A stretch of DNA of 41,489 bases. It comes from Deltaproteobacteria bacterium. Its GTDB lineage: Bacteria > Desulfobacterota > Desulfomonilia > Desulfomonilales > Desulfomonilaceae. A program made the translations under genes and the position numbers. The stretch lies in the NCBI GenBank assembly GCA_021777225.1, contig JAJYDQ010000039.1, forward strand, positions 1 through 41,489. Reading direction: 5' to 3'. Shown in pieces: positions 1 through 10,211 of the stretch; positions within the stretch are counted from its first letter, which is position 1; every line of letters starts with the position of its first letter. A model generated the notes under the pieces. That model made no database searches. It had not been told where the DNA came from and worked only from the letters and a program-made list of their open reading frames with translations.

Positions 1-74
1 CTTGTCTCTCCTGCGCCTGTCCTCGCAAAAAGGGGATTGCTGTAATTTCCCTGCCCGGATCCTGCAGTAACATT

Positions 75-116
75 CTGTAGCCTGACCTGCTACGATTGGT
101 TCAGGTCGGGCTACGG
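75..116 (+). terminator. Strong inverted repeat, possible terminator of an upstream gene
   Basis: Arms at about 77-89 and 102-114 pair over 13 bases with one G-T wobble and a 12-base loop. The plus-strand side is followed by a moderately T-rich stretch (CTATTTATCTT). It probably ends a plus-strand gene lying left of the window. The T tract is poor, so a regulatory hairpin is also possible. Confidence 0.45.
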
Positions 117-129
117 CAGTCTATTTATC

Positions 130-159
130 TTGACGCGACTACCTTTTCTGTGATTAAAT
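130..159 (+). promoter_or_regulatory. Candidate sigma-70 promoter for the first gene
   Basis: TTGACG at 130-135 is followed after 17-18 bases by ATTAAA/TTAAAT at 153-159. It lies about 40 bases before the start at 199. The -10 element is weak. Confidence 0.35.
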
Positions 160-198
160 TCGGCTTAGGATAACAATTTTACCCGCTTGAAGGGCCGC

Positions 199-1155
199 AT
201 GGGAAAAAGCCCGTTCAAAAAGGCTACTATAATTTTCTGCTTCGTGGTGGCGCTGATGGCTTCAGGATGGGGGCGCGCGGAAGCGCAGGTCCCTGATTTC
301 GGCCTTGGTTCCATCGTACCGTTCAAATCCCTTCAGACTTTCTTCGGCCCGCTATTTCCGCCTACCTGTATTGGCGACACGTTCCGGAGTGAATTCGGGA
401 TGGGCCTTGCCACCCCACTGTTCGACAGGATAAAACTTACGGGTACGGATGCCACTAACAATGCTTCCGTTTCTTTAAATCTTCTAAACAACAACGCGAC
501 CACGCCCCCAGACCCGACAAACACAGCAGGTTGGGAACCGATAATTATGACCCAATCGCTGGATGGTGGGCCTGTAGTGTACGATTTTTTCGCAAAGCTT
601 AGAGTATGGCGTTTTGCGGGGAAAGTCGATTATTCGATTTTTGAAGCGCGAAGCCGCCGGGCTGACGGCAGTGGTTTTTTCTTTGATTCTGTCATCTTGA
701 CCGGAGACGTTGACATTATTCAGGGGCCATGGTTGACAGCCGGAGGCAGGTTCCAGTTCTATCTTAACCAGCCATATTTCAAGTTTAATTTCCTCAATTA
801 TGCCATCAATTCTACCCAAACTAACCAGATTTCTGAGCTTTATTTCAATGCAAATCCTCCGGCGACAATTGGGGCGTACATCCGATACGTTCCGCCAGAA
901 ATATTGGGCTTCCCCATGCATTTTGACGCTTATGCCGATTTTCCCTTAAAGGGCTCACCGCTACAAACTTATGGCGTGGCTTTTGTGTTCAGGCCACAAA
1001 TTTATCGTTTTGATCTGTTTGCTCGCCTGAAACTGGAACGCTCTACTTTTAATATCAATGCGGACGTTCCGTCACCCATAACAAATTCATCAACTTCATG
1101 GAGCCTGGATATGCTGTGGAACCTTTATGGGGCAGAGTTCGGGATCTACTTCTAA
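199..1155 (+). CDS. Exported protein, probable outer-membrane beta-barrel, family not recognised
   Basis: A 318-residue protein that I do not recognise by family. The N-terminus has a basic start, a hydrophobic stretch (IIFCFVVALMASG) and an Ala-x-Ala-like cleavage region (AEAQ), so it is exported. The mature part is rich in aromatic residues in alternating polar/nonpolar stretches typical of beta strands, and the chain ends in Tyr-Phe, a C-terminal Phe common in outer-membrane barrels. I prefer ATG 199 over the upstream TTG at 187 because GAAGGG sits 5 bases before ATG 199. It converges with the omptin gene, 39 bases away. It could be a porin-like channel or a small assembly barrel; the function is unknown. 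Confidence 0.75.
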   Translation: MGKSPFKKATIIFCFVVALMASGWGRAEAQVPDFGLGSIVPFKSLQTFFGPLFPPTCIGDTFRSEFGMGLATPLFDRIKLTGTDATNNASVSLNLLNNNATTPPDPTNTAGWEPIIMTQSLDGGPVVYDFFAKLRVWRFAGKVDYSIFEARSRRADGSGFFFDSVILTGDVDIIQGPWLTAGGRFQFYLNQPYFKFNFLNYAINSTQTNQISELYFNANPPATIGAYIRYVPPEILGFPMHFDAYADFPLKGSPLQTYGVAFVFRPQIYRFDLFARLKLERSTFNINADVPSPITNSSTSWSLDMLWNLYGAEFGIYF

Positions 1156-1194
1156 ACTGCTATCCGTCCTCTTATCTGAATCAAATTTCTTGAA

Positions 1195-2193
1195 CTAGAA
1201 AATCAATTCGGCTGAAGCTGCGACAGACAACTGATCCGACCAGACCCTGGATCCACTAAACGAAAAGTCTACGCTGAAGAAACTGTTTGTGAGCTGATGT
1301 CCGCCGTTGGTTATGATGCGTTTGAAATCCACATCAATCAGCGCCTTGATATTTTGGCGAATCATTAATGAAGCTGTCGCTTCAGCGTGCCAGCAATGAC
1401 CGCTGGTGTTTTCGTTTGTGATGCGCTCGCCTTCCCTGAGCAGATGCAGATCCTGGTTCTTCGCTGTAACCACAGCATAATCCAGCGTGACGGTGAGGTC
1501 CGTAGTAGGCAGGGACCTGAATATCCCCGCCGTATTCACCTTGGTGTTTATTAAAGCCCCCAGATAGTACTGATAAAACGTTTGGTCAAATTCTATACCT
1601 TCACCCGGCAGGGCGGTGTTATACCCGTCAAGACTTCCTTGATAGCCATCGTGCGTGACAAACGAGAACGTCTGGTATCGTGTTCCCACCACGGGCTGGA
1701 CAATCCTGAACAAGGAAACATCCGGTTTGAAAAGGATCCTGAAGTCAATTAGCCACGATCTCTTGAGCTTACTTTTGGACTCACTGAAAACCGATTTTTG
1801 GGAAGGCTGGTCCTCTTGGTCCCAATCACTATCCTGCATGTTGGCCCGACCCTCCTGGTTTATATTTCCCCAAGCGTCAAGCTGCGCCGTCCAGAAACTG
1901 GAATTGTAGATATAATCTCCACCATAGAACCACTGATCTATAGGAAATTCCAGCCGACTTAATGGGTTCTGTTCAGGAGGGAATGGATTGGGGAATTGAT
2001 AGGATGTGTAACTGTTGAAGAACTTTTTTACGCCGATTGAATACTGCCAGTTCGCGGCCCTTACGCGCGAAACAAGATCTGAAGCCATATCCAGGGGATC
2101 AGCGTATTGAGCCGCCGCAGGGAACGGCTGAGCGCACGAATAGATAAAAATTAGGATAGTCGCCAAAATGGCGGCCCCTATTCGAGAAATCAT
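1195..2193 (-). CDS. Omptin-family outer-membrane aspartyl protease
   Basis: A 332-residue protein that aligns by eye with E. coli OmpT. Omptins are ten-stranded barrels whose surface active site pairs Asp83/Asp85 with Asp210/His212 (OmpT mature numbering) and cleaves extracellular peptides, often at basic residues. The counterparts here are Asp121 and Asp123 in MQDSDW and Asp248 and His250 in QDLH, followed by the conserved EGERIT stretch (OmpT DPGKRIT). SRLEFPI at 79-85 matches OmpT SQLDWKF. A signal peptide covers about residues 1-29 (cleavage after AAAQ); a Cys at 20 makes a lipoprotein possible but less likely. The C-terminal residue is Phe, as expected for BAM substrates. It stands alone and converges with the barrel gene at 199. 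The family call is firm; substrate specificity cannot be read. Confidence 0.85.
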   Translation of the reverse strand: MISRIGAAILATILIFIYSCAQPFPAAAQYADPLDMASDLVSRVRAANWQYSIGVKKFFNSYTSYQFPNPFPPEQNPLSRLEFPIDQWFYGGDYIYNSSFWTAQLDAWGNINQEGRANMQDSDWDQEDQPSQKSVFSESKSKLKRSWLIDFRILFKPDVSLFRIVQPVVGTRYQTFSFVTHDGYQGSLDGYNTALPGEGIEFDQTFYQYYLGALINTKVNTAGIFRSLPTTDLTVTLDYAVVTAKNQDLHLLREGERITNENTSGHCWHAEATASLMIRQNIKALIDVDFKRIITNGGHQLTNSFFSVDFSFSGSRVWSDQLSVAASAELIF

Positions 2194-2635
2194 ACCTATC
2201 CTTCATTACATGCGACAAACTGATTCAAAAAACCTGTGAATGACTACTAAACCAAAAACCTTTAAAAATCAGCTTACCGCGGAATAAATTCAAATCGGTT
2301 TTTAATAAAAAATAAACCGACAAATGAAGTTTTCAACAATACATATGGAATGGATACACAATAACATAAGGACCATGACAAGTCAACGACGATTGAACCT
2401 TAACTATTGTAATTGTTATACTTTATATAATTGCAATAACTTATTGCTTTATTAGATGAATATGGTTATGTATTGTATCTTGAGCGGTATGAGCGCATGA
2501 AAAAAATGGGCAAACGTCTTCCTACCGAATATATTGTTTCTGGTCCAGCGACCGGGGCAACTCCTAAACAGATTGCGCCACATGCTCATGCGACTGGGGC
2601 CTGAGCCAGGAACCTACAGGAAAGGACAATCCGGC
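2194..2635. other. Divergent intergenic region between the omptin gene and glnD
   Basis: AT-rich spacer holding the promoters of the two divergent genes. The only element I can support is a sigma-70-like promoter for glnD (entered separately). No RNA gene or convincing small ORF was seen. Confidence 0.5.
2393..2422 (+). promoter_or_regulatory. Candidate sigma-70 promoter of glnD
   Basis: TTGAAC at 2393-2398, an 18-base spacer, then TATACT at 2417-2422 (5 of 6 to TATAAT). It lies about 210 bases before the preferred glnD start, in AT-rich DNA. Confidence 0.45.
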
Positions 2636-5311
2636 ATGAGGTTCATTTTCTCCACACATGACAAAACAGAGCAGATTCAAAGAATTCGTGAAGGTATAGC
2701 AAATTATCGGGACAGTGGCCAGTCGGACCCAGGCAATTTTGAAATGAACACGGTCTATGATGAACTATTATGCCAGGTTTGCGACCATTTTCTGGGTTAT
2801 TGGAAAAACGAGATTGCGCTGATAGGTCTCGGCGGTTATGGACGTCAGGAAATGAGCCCGTACTCAGACATCGATTTATTGTTTCTAAGACCGGAAAATG
2901 CAGCCGAGGGGATCTATCGTGGAATACGGAACATTCTGTACCTGCTTTGGGACGCCAGGATTGAACTTGGTCATTCTGTCAGGACTGTAGAAGAGTGTAA
3001 ACAGGAGGCAAACAAGGACCTTGCCGTATTGACCTCCCTGATGGACATACGACGCGTATGGGGATGCCCGGACATATGTCGCAATCTGATAGTTCAGAGA
3101 AACCGCTTGATCATAGAAACGGACCCTCTAGACCTTTACCTCCGCATCGAAGCGGAAATCAGAAAGTCACGCGAGAAATTCGGTCATACCATTTATCTTC
3201 TTGAGCCACACCTAAAAGAAGGTCCGGGCTCGTTAAGATATATTCAGCTTCTTACATGGCTTGCCCGCATGATTTTTGGCTGTGCGACCCTTGATGATCT
3301 AGTGATTGCCGGATTGTGCTCTGAAAAATCAGTTCTGGAAATTAAGGATGGTGTTCGTTTCCTGGCGGAAATTAGGACCCGTCTCCATTTTATTGAAAGC
3401 CGCCGGGATGATCGTCTCAAATTTGACTGTCAGGCCATAATAGCAAGAGACATGGGGTTTCAGGAGACTCCCGAAAGACCTGCGGTGGAAGATTTCATGA
3501 GAGAATATTACAGGCACGCGGCGACAATGGATTTCTTCGGTCGGCAGCTTCTCGCCAGAGCCAGGCTATTTCTTAGACCGAAGCTGGTTTCCAATAATAA
3601 AAGGCTCCATTTGAACTTCTCCTTTTATGTTGGCTCCGGAGGAATAAATTTTCTCAATCCTGAGGATTTTGGTAACGACGCCAAAGAGCTTTTCCACGCT
3701 TTCAGGCTTATAGCTGAAACAGGCTGTGACCTGGACATCAGGCTCGTTGACTTGATTCGTTCGAAGCTATCTCAACTTGACGAAGCGACTTTGCGCGACA
3801 CTGAAGCGAATCAGCTTTTTCTGGAAATCCTCAAATGTCGTAGAAACGTGTCAAAAGCTTTGAATACCATGATGAAAGTCGGGTTCCTGGAAAGATTCAT
3901 CCCTGATTTTGCCCGGATCAGATTTTTGCCCCAGTATGATGTCTATCATCAGTATACGGTTGATTTGCATACGATCGCGGTGCTTGAGAATATCGACGAG
4001 ATGGAACGGCCTGACGGCCCGGAAGATGAGAGGCTGTTAAGGACGATATTTTCGAGACTCGAGAAACCCCTGATTCTCCGCATTGCCGGTCTCTTCCACG
4101 ATATCGCCAAAGGAAGTGGGTCAGGCCACGATTTAAAGGGAGAGAAAATTGCGGCGTCAATCATGAAGCGGTTTGCGCTTCCAAGCGAGGATGTCGAGGA
4201 TGTGCTGTTTTTGATAAGAAACCACCTTGCCATGACTCACCTAGCTTTCAAAAAAGACATTCACGATGAAGCCCTTATCAACCGTTTCGCTGAAAACGTA
4301 ATGCTAAAACGCCGGTTGGACTTATTACTTCTTTTGACCTATTCGGACCTAAAAGCTGTTGGTTCAACAGCTTTGAATTCCTGGAAGAAGATGCTCTTGG
4401 AAGAACTCTACTACAGGACCCTCGACGTCATCGAAGGCGAAGGAATAGATGGGCAGGACTTGTCCGACTGGGTTAAACAGATAAAGGCCGTTGTTCGGGA
4501 GCTTGTCCCTGTTGAACACAGAGGCGAACGCCTGGAGGCGTTTCTTGCGAAAGCGAACCCCCGCTATTGCCTGGACTTTTATCCAGGCGTAATAGTTGAC
4601 CATTTCATGGAGATTGAAAGCCGACTTTCTGAAACACATAAGGACTCTCTTGATCTGGATGATCTCATTGTAAGAAAAATAGATCATCGGAAACCGGGAT
4701 ATAGTTCCATAACATTGATCATACGGGACCAACCCGGCCTTTTTTACAAAATTGCCGGAACGCTTTCTTCAAACAAGATAAATATCCTGAGTTCATGGAC
4801 CCACCTGATAGGCCCGATAGCAATTTCCACATTACACGTCAACAATATACCGGAAGGGCCGGTCGACGATCAGGAAAGATGGATGAATTTCCAGAATGAT
4901 TTTAAAAGTGTTATCTCCGGTCAAATCGATATCGATACTCTTGTTGAAATGAGAAGACAGACCAGGGGACTATTTTCCAGGCCATCAAATCCCCGCTTCC
5001 CCGTTAAAGTAGAGATTGACAATTCTACATCTGACAATGCTACTATAATTGAAGTTTACGCCCACGACCGACCTGGACTCCTCTACGACATCACGCGCAG
5101 GTTGTCGGCCATGGAACTCAATATAGTCCTTGCAAAGATCACTACAGAAGTAGATCAGGCGGCCGACATATTTTACACACAAAATCAGAACGGGAATAAA
5201 ATAATCGATTTTGACGAGCTTGATTCAATCAGGGAAGAGCTTACAAAACACTTGTCGGTAATGGAAAAAATGTCTCTCGAAAAACAGTCGCCCACTCAGA
5301 TTTCATTTTAA
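2636..5311 (+). CDS. glnD: [Protein-PII] uridylyltransferase / uridylyl-removing enzyme GlnD
   Basis: Bifunctional nitrogen sensor that uridylylates PII when glutamine is low and deuridylylates it when glutamine is high. From ATG 2636 it is 891 residues, almost exactly the E. coli length (890); the longer frame from TTG 2534 lacks a ribosome site, whereas AGGAAAGGA lies about 8 bases before ATG 2636. Domains in order: nucleotidyltransferase with GGYGRQEMSPYSDIDLLFL near residues 65-83, a helical linker, an HD domain with LFHDIAKG near residue 485 that carries the UMP-removing activity, and two C-terminal ACT domains near 690 and 800 (RDQPGLFYKIAG, HDRPGLLYDITR) that bind glutamine. No glnB, glnK or amtB gene is in the window, so the PII target is elsewhere. 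The recombinase gene follows after 13 bases. Confidence 0.96.
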   Translation: MRFIFSTHDKTEQIQRIREGIANYRDSGQSDPGNFEMNTVYDELLCQVCDHFLGYWKNEIALIGLGGYGRQEMSPYSDIDLLFLRPENAAEGIYRGIRNILYLLWDARIELGHSVRTVEECKQEANKDLAVLTSLMDIRRVWGCPDICRNLIVQRNRLIIETDPLDLYLRIEAEIRKSREKFGHTIYLLEPHLKEGPGSLRYIQLLTWLARMIFGCATLDDLVIAGLCSEKSVLEIKDGVRFLAEIRTRLHFIESRRDDRLKFDCQAIIARDMGFQETPERPAVEDFMREYYRHAATMDFFGRQLLARARLFLRPKLVSNNKRLHLNFSFYVGSGGINFLNPEDFGNDAKELFHAFRLIAETGCDLDIRLVDLIRSKLSQLDEATLRDTEANQLFLEILKCRRNVSKALNTMMKVGFLERFIPDFARIRFLPQYDVYHQYTVDLHTIAVLENIDEMERPDGPEDERLLRTIFSRLEKPLILRIAGLFHDIAKGSGSGHDLKGEKIAASIMKRFALPSEDVEDVLFLIRNHLAMTHLAFKKDIHDEALINRFAENVMLKRRLDLLLLLTYSDLKAVGSTALNSWKKMLLEELYYRTLDVIEGEGIDGQDLSDWVKQIKAVVRELVPVEHRGERLEAFLAKANPRYCLDFYPGVIVDHFMEIESRLSETHKDSLDLDDLIVRKIDHRKPGYSSITLIIRDQPGLFYKIAGTLSSNKINILSSWTHLIGPIAISTLHVNNIPEGPVDDQERWMNFQNDFKSVISGQIDIDTLVEMRRQTRGLFSRPSNPRFPVKVEIDNSTSDNATIIEVYAHDRPGLLYDITRRLSAMELNIVLAKITTEVDQAADIFYTQNQNGNKIIDFDELDSIREELTKHLSVMEKMSLEKQSPTQISF

Positions 5312-5324
5312 TGTCAGGGTCGTC

Positions 5325-6275
5325 TTGAGCCAGGAGTATGAATCAGTGTTGGAACCCGAGATAAACACAGCTTCGCATACTCAGGGAATCGACATCTCTG
5401 TCAATGCGTTCCTGGATCACAGTCTGGTAAACCGTGGTTTAGCGAAACTCACCCTGGAATCATATTCTTCAGATTTGGCGGATTTCGCTATGTTTCTGAA
5501 CGCGAGAAACATCCGCTCCCCAAATGAAATCCAAAAAGAACACATCCTGATTTTTCTGGATCTGTTAAATCAACAGGGTCTCTCCGCCAGAACCAGAGCA
5601 AGGAGGCTATCGTGTCTGAAAGGGTTCTTCAAATTTCTTGTTGAAACGGGCGCGGTCCTCGAAAATCGTTGCGAGTACATTGAGAGCCCCAGACTCCCGA
5701 AACGGGTACCCCCATATCTCGACCAGCGTGAAGTTGAGTCACTCATAGCCGCAACCGACACTTCAAACCCTCTGGGGGTAAGAGACGACGCGATGATTGA
5801 ACTCCTGTACGCGACCGGCCTGAGGGTTTCTGAGTTGGTCGGTCTGGAAACTTATAGAGTAGATTTTGAAATCGGATGCGTCACGGTCATGGGAAAAGGG
5901 TCCAAAGAGAGGGTCGTTCCAATGGGACTTACAGCGTCCAGGAAATTGCTTGGTTACTACGAAAATGCTCGTCCATTAATAATGGGGAATCGAAGAAGCG
6001 AGTCCATCTTTGTGACCGGCAAGGGACGAAAAATGACTCGCCAGGCATTTTGGAAAATCATAAAAAAGGTCGCTCACTGCGCAGGAATTTCTAAAGAGAT
6101 TTCACCCCACACATTGAGACATTCATTTGCTACCCATCTGGTTCAGAATGAAGCGGACCTTAGGTCAGTCCAGCTCATGCTCGGTCACTCTGACATCTCC
6201 ACAACCGAGATTTACACGCACGTTGCCGGAGCAAGATTGAAAGCGCTGCATAAAAGGACACATCCAAGAGGATAG
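5325..6275 (+). CDS. xerD: Tyrosine site-specific recombinase, XerC/XerD type
   Basis: Resolves chromosome dimers at dif with FtsK in the Xer system. The 316 residues comprise an N-terminal SAM-like core-binding domain (about 24-115) and a C-terminal catalytic domain. All catalytic residues are present: Arg167 (ATGLRVSEL), Lys191 (GKGSKER), His262 and Arg265 (PHTLRHSF), His288 (LGHSD) and the nucleophile Tyr297 (EIYTHV). Whether it is XerC or XerD cannot be settled by eye. It follows glnD by 13 bases and is probably co-transcribed. The start is uncertain: TTG 5325 has a weak AGGG 5 bases upstream, while GTG 5346 has AGGAG 9 bases upstream. No integron, phage or att-like repeats surround it, which supports a housekeeping role. 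Confidence 0.9.
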   Translation: MSQEYESVLEPEINTASHTQGIDISVNAFLDHSLVNRGLAKLTLESYSSDLADFAMFLNARNIRSPNEIQKEHILIFLDLLNQQGLSARTRARRLSCLKGFFKFLVETGAVLENRCEYIESPRLPKRVPPYLDQREVESLIAATDTSNPLGVRDDAMIELLYATGLRVSELVGLETYRVDFEIGCVTVMGKGSKERVVPMGLTASRKLLGYYENARPLIMGNRRSESIFVTGKGRKMTRQAFWKIIKKVAHCAGISKEISPHTLRHSFATHLVQNEADLRSVQLMLGHSDISTTEIYTHVAGARLKALHKRTHPRG

Positions 6276-6394
6276 GCGAAATTGACGCAAAGACAAAAGC
6301 CTACCGATGAAACGACATCAGCAGGCCTGTATCTTGATAGATTAGTTATTTAATCTCAATTGGTTAGGGCACAAACAGCTAACATCATCAAAAA

Positions 6395-7462
6395 TTAACC
6401 CACATTTACCACCCAACCATATGGATCAGGTCTCTTTGCCAACTGGATGCCTGTTATTTCATCGAATAGCTCTTTTGCCACTTGGCCGGTCTTACCGTCA
6501 GCAACCATGTAATCATGGCCCAAGTACCTAAAATGGCTCACAGGGGAAATGACAGCCGCTGTTCCTGAGCCGAATACTTCCTGCAGTTTGCCGGATTTTG
6601 CCGCTGACACGAGTTCATCAATAGAGATAACTCTTTCAGAAACTTTCATACCTTTGGATCTGCATAGTTGAAGCACGGAGTCGCGCGTAACACCTGGCAA
6701 AATTGTTCCCCCAAGTTTTGGGGTGATTATTTCATCATCAATTCGAAAAAATATGTTCATCGTGCCGACTTCTTCGATAGCAGATTTATCCACAGCGTTC
6801 AGCCAAAGCACCTGAGTGAAACCTTCGGCGTGAGCTTCTTCGGCAGCAAGCAGTGAAGCGGCGTAATTAGCCCCTGTTTTTGCTTCGCCTACTCCGCCAG
6901 CCGCCGCTCTCGCGTATTTGTCGGTAACCATGATCCTGACTGGCTCAAACCCCTCAGGGTAATATGCTCCCACGGGCGAAAGAATGATGAAAAATAGGTA
7001 TTTCTTCGATGGTCGTACACCCAGGTGAGCATCCGTAGCAATTACGGTAGGTCTAATGTAAAGAGAAGTCCCCGGAGACCTTGGAACCCAGTCTCTGTCT
7101 CTTCGTAAGAGTTCCGCCATTTGATCCATGAAGATTTTCGGATCTAATGGTGGAATACATAAACGTTCACAAGACCTGTTAAATCTGGCTATATTCATAT
7201 CTGGTCTGAACAGTAAAATGTCTGAATCTTCGGGCCCGGAGAAAGCTTTTAAACCTTCAAAGACTTGCTGTCCGTAATGAAGAACCATTCCGGCGGGGTG
7301 CAGACACAGGTCCTGAACCGTAACGATCTTTGCGGGACCCCAACCGCCATCAGCGGCGGAATATTCAATTGTAAGCATATGATCTGTGAAAATATCACCA
7401 AAACCTAGTTTGTCCTCATCGTACTGTTGGGACCCTGTTCTGTTTCTGGGTAATGTTCCCAT
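6395..7462 (-). CDS. ilvE: Branched-chain amino acid aminotransferase (class IV PLP enzyme)
   Basis: Transfers amino groups between glutamate and the keto acids of leucine, isoleucine and valine in the cytoplasm. At 355 residues it has the length and motifs of the longer BCAT type also found in eukaryotes. LHYGQQVFEGLKAF near 61-74 is the conserved N-terminal motif, Lys195 in GEAKTGANYAAS is the PLP-binding lysine, and EEVGTMNIFF and FGSGTAAVISP are the cofactor-phosphate and substrate loops. The start ATG has GGAGG 4 bases upstream. It is monocistronic and converges with xerD; the 119-base gap holds only a weak AT-rich hairpin. Confidence 0.94.
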   Translation of the reverse strand: MGTLPRNRTGSQQYDEDKLGFGDIFTDHMLTIEYSAADGGWGPAKIVTVQDLCLHPAGMVLHYGQQVFEGLKAFSGPEDSDILLFRPDMNIARFNRSCERLCIPPLDPKIFMDQMAELLRRDRDWVPRSPGTSLYIRPTVIATDAHLGVRPSKKYLFFIILSPVGAYYPEGFEPVRIMVTDKYARAAAGGVGEAKTGANYAASLLAAEEAHAEGFTQVLWLNAVDKSAIEEVGTMNIFFRIDDEIITPKLGGTILPGVTRDSVLQLCRSKGMKVSERVISIDELVSAAKSGKLQEVFGSGTAAVISPVSHFRYLGHDYMVADGKTGQVAKELFDEITGIQLAKRPDPYGWVVNVG

Positions 7463-7627
7463 TGATCCTCCAGGACCACTTAACGTGGCGCAAATGTTAC
7501 AACAAACAAAAAGCCAGGCGCCTCCCCGGTAATATACATCCAGAAGGCTTCACCCAGCCCGATTCAGTTATAATAGCAAGTATACGATGAATTTATCCAG
7601 AGAAATGTTATGAGAGTCGGTTGATCA

Positions 7628-7825
7628 TTACCAATAATCCTCGGAGCCCGTGGCCTGTTCAATGAATCTTGTTCGTGAATAGGCGTCACACTCCGAACAT
7701 GAGAAATCAGACCAACGACACTTTAACGCTATGTTTAAACACTCACTATAATGATCACAGTCCACTTTTCGGTAGGGTCTGTCCGAGTCCCGGTTTCCCT
7801 TAACAAGTACTGGACAAGGTTCCAT
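7628..7825 (-). CDS. Small Cys-rich protein, probable metal-binding, unrecognised
   Basis: A 65-residue protein with six cysteines (4, 23, 29, 36, 43, 46). The C-x5-C and C-x2-C spacing (CDHYSEC, CSEC) suggests a zinc or iron-sulfur site. Start ATG 7825 has TTGGAG 7 bases upstream on the minus strand, better than the earlier ATG at 7846, which has none. The clustering of Cys with hydrophobic and aromatic positions between (YSECLNIAL, WSDFSC) looks like a folded domain rather than random translation. It stands between ilvE and an unknown gene with its own spacer on both sides. I know no function; a regulator or metal chaperone is only a guess. Confidence 0.55.
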   Translation of the reverse strand: MEPCPVLVKGNRDSDRPYRKVDCDHYSECLNIALKCRWSDFSCSECDAYSRTRFIEQATGSEDYW

Positions 7826-8241
7826 AACTATGCTCCAACCTCCCATCCGATTTCAGAAATGTCCCACGTAAATCGCTTCTACTTCAAGACTCTGAAAATT
7901 CCGTACAGTCGGAAGCGACAGAGGTTCCCCAAACCCTAACCAGAAAAAAGCGTCTGCCTCAAGCGATGCGCAACGGTATACCAATAACATTATTAGATAA
8001 CTTATAATGGCCTCCGCTGAGCTATTGACTTAATAAATTGTGCCTGTCTTTCTCTGGTTACGTTTCCGGGATTAACAAGCCGGGGATGAGAAAATATGTC
8101 TCTCTAAAGAAAGTTTCATTAAACTCATATATAATTTTTGTCAAGGGACTCGAATTGGGTTCGGCTTCAGGTGGTCATAGTGACGGGGCCTGGAATTGAC
8201 ATACGATTTTCTTTTTGCTGTAGTTTCCTAAAGAGGCCTGC
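7826..8241. other. Intergenic region between divergent small genes
   Basis: About 415 bases separating the minus-strand Cys-rich gene from the plus-strand gene at 8242. The only supportable element is the TTGACA promoter near 8196. Short ORFs here have no ribosome site or recognisable domain. Nothing else is evident. Confidence 0.5.
8196..8224 (+). promoter_or_regulatory. Candidate sigma-70 promoter for the gene at 8242
   Basis: Perfect TTGACA at 8196-8201, a 17-base spacer, then TGTAGT at 8219-8224. It lies immediately upstream of the start, which would leave a short leader. Confidence 0.4.
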
Positions 8242-8586
8242 ATGGTGGTTTCAGTAAAAATTCTTCACTCCAATACTCTTGTTGCGCAGATCAGTTATAG
8301 GCCGGGGTTCTATGTAGAAATCGAGGTAGGAGAACCTTTTCTGACGAAAAAAGTTGTTTTTCGAGTTTGCCACCGTCAAGACCTTGAGCTGGTTGGCAAT
8401 TGGCCTGAGGCTTTGGACAAATATTTCAATGAATGTGTCTTTGAATTGCGACCGGACCTTCTCCCGAATGAACAGGCAAGAACTGGGACCGGGAGAGAGC
8501 ACAGGAGTCTTTTTCTTGCGGCCGCCAGAGCTTTGGAAAAGGACCTGACTCCCCTGGGATACGAATTTAAAGTGTCTTTCGAATAA
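8242..8586 (+). CDS. Hypothetical protein, 114 residues
   Basis: Start ATG 8242 has AAGAGG 5 bases upstream. The protein is mixed alpha/beta without a signal peptide, membrane segment or Cys cluster, so it is probably cytoplasmic. It carries a beta-rich first half (VEIEVGEPFLTKKVVFRV) and a helical C-terminal half (LFLAAARALEKDL). I do not recognise a family. It has its own promoter candidate and converges with the HtrA gene across a strong hairpin, so it is likely a single-gene unit. Confidence 0.72.
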   Translation: MVVSVKILHSNTLVAQISYRPGFYVEIEVGEPFLTKKVVFRVCHRQDLELVGNWPEALDKYFNECVFELRPDLLPNEQARTGTGREHRSLFLAAARALEKDLTPLGYEFKVSFE

Positions 8587-8636
8587 TCTTGACGGATGGA
8601 TATTGACGTTAAGATGAGAGCTTGGGCGCCATTTAA

Positions 8637-8666
8637 GGTTTGGAGGCCTCAATTGGCCCCCAAACC
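8637..8666. terminator. Hairpin between convergent genes, likely bidirectional terminator
   Basis: Arms 8637-8648 and 8655-8666 pair over 12 bases with one mismatch around the loop TCAATT. It sits between the stop of the 8242 gene and the stop of the HtrA gene. The flanking T runs are short (TTAAAT on the minus side), so efficiency is uncertain. Confidence 0.55.
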
Positions 8667-8683
8667 AAACGAAAAGTTACAGT

Positions 8684-10165
<1,482 letters not shown>

Positions 10166-10199
10166 GATATACTCCTTCTGGGTATCACATTTAAGCCAA

Positions 10200-10211
10200 C
10201 CCTGTACAGGG
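10200..10211. promoter_or_regulatory. 12-base perfect palindrome ahead of degP, candidate operator
   Basis: CCCTGTACAGGG lies 35 bases before the degP start. A possible minus-strand promoter (TTGCCC at 10249-10244, 17-base spacer, TGATTA at 10226-10221) would place its start site right before the palindrome, a normal position for a repressor site. The binding protein is unknown. Confidence 0.4.

Noticed and set aside
484-921. 145-residue minus-strand frame opposite the first gene
   Set aside because: Shadow frame; the plus-strand gene has signal peptide and barrel features.
2534-2635. Longer glnD start at 2534
   Set aside because: ATG 2636 has a good ribosome site and gives the usual family length.
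5325-6275. xerD as part of an integron or prophage
   Set aside because: No attachment repeats, cassette array or phage genes nearby; it follows glnD closely as a housekeeping gene.
6276-6394. Terminator between xerD and ilvE
   Set aside because: Only a weak AT-rich stem with a bulge (near 6335-6360) and no T run; not strong enough to enter as a feature.
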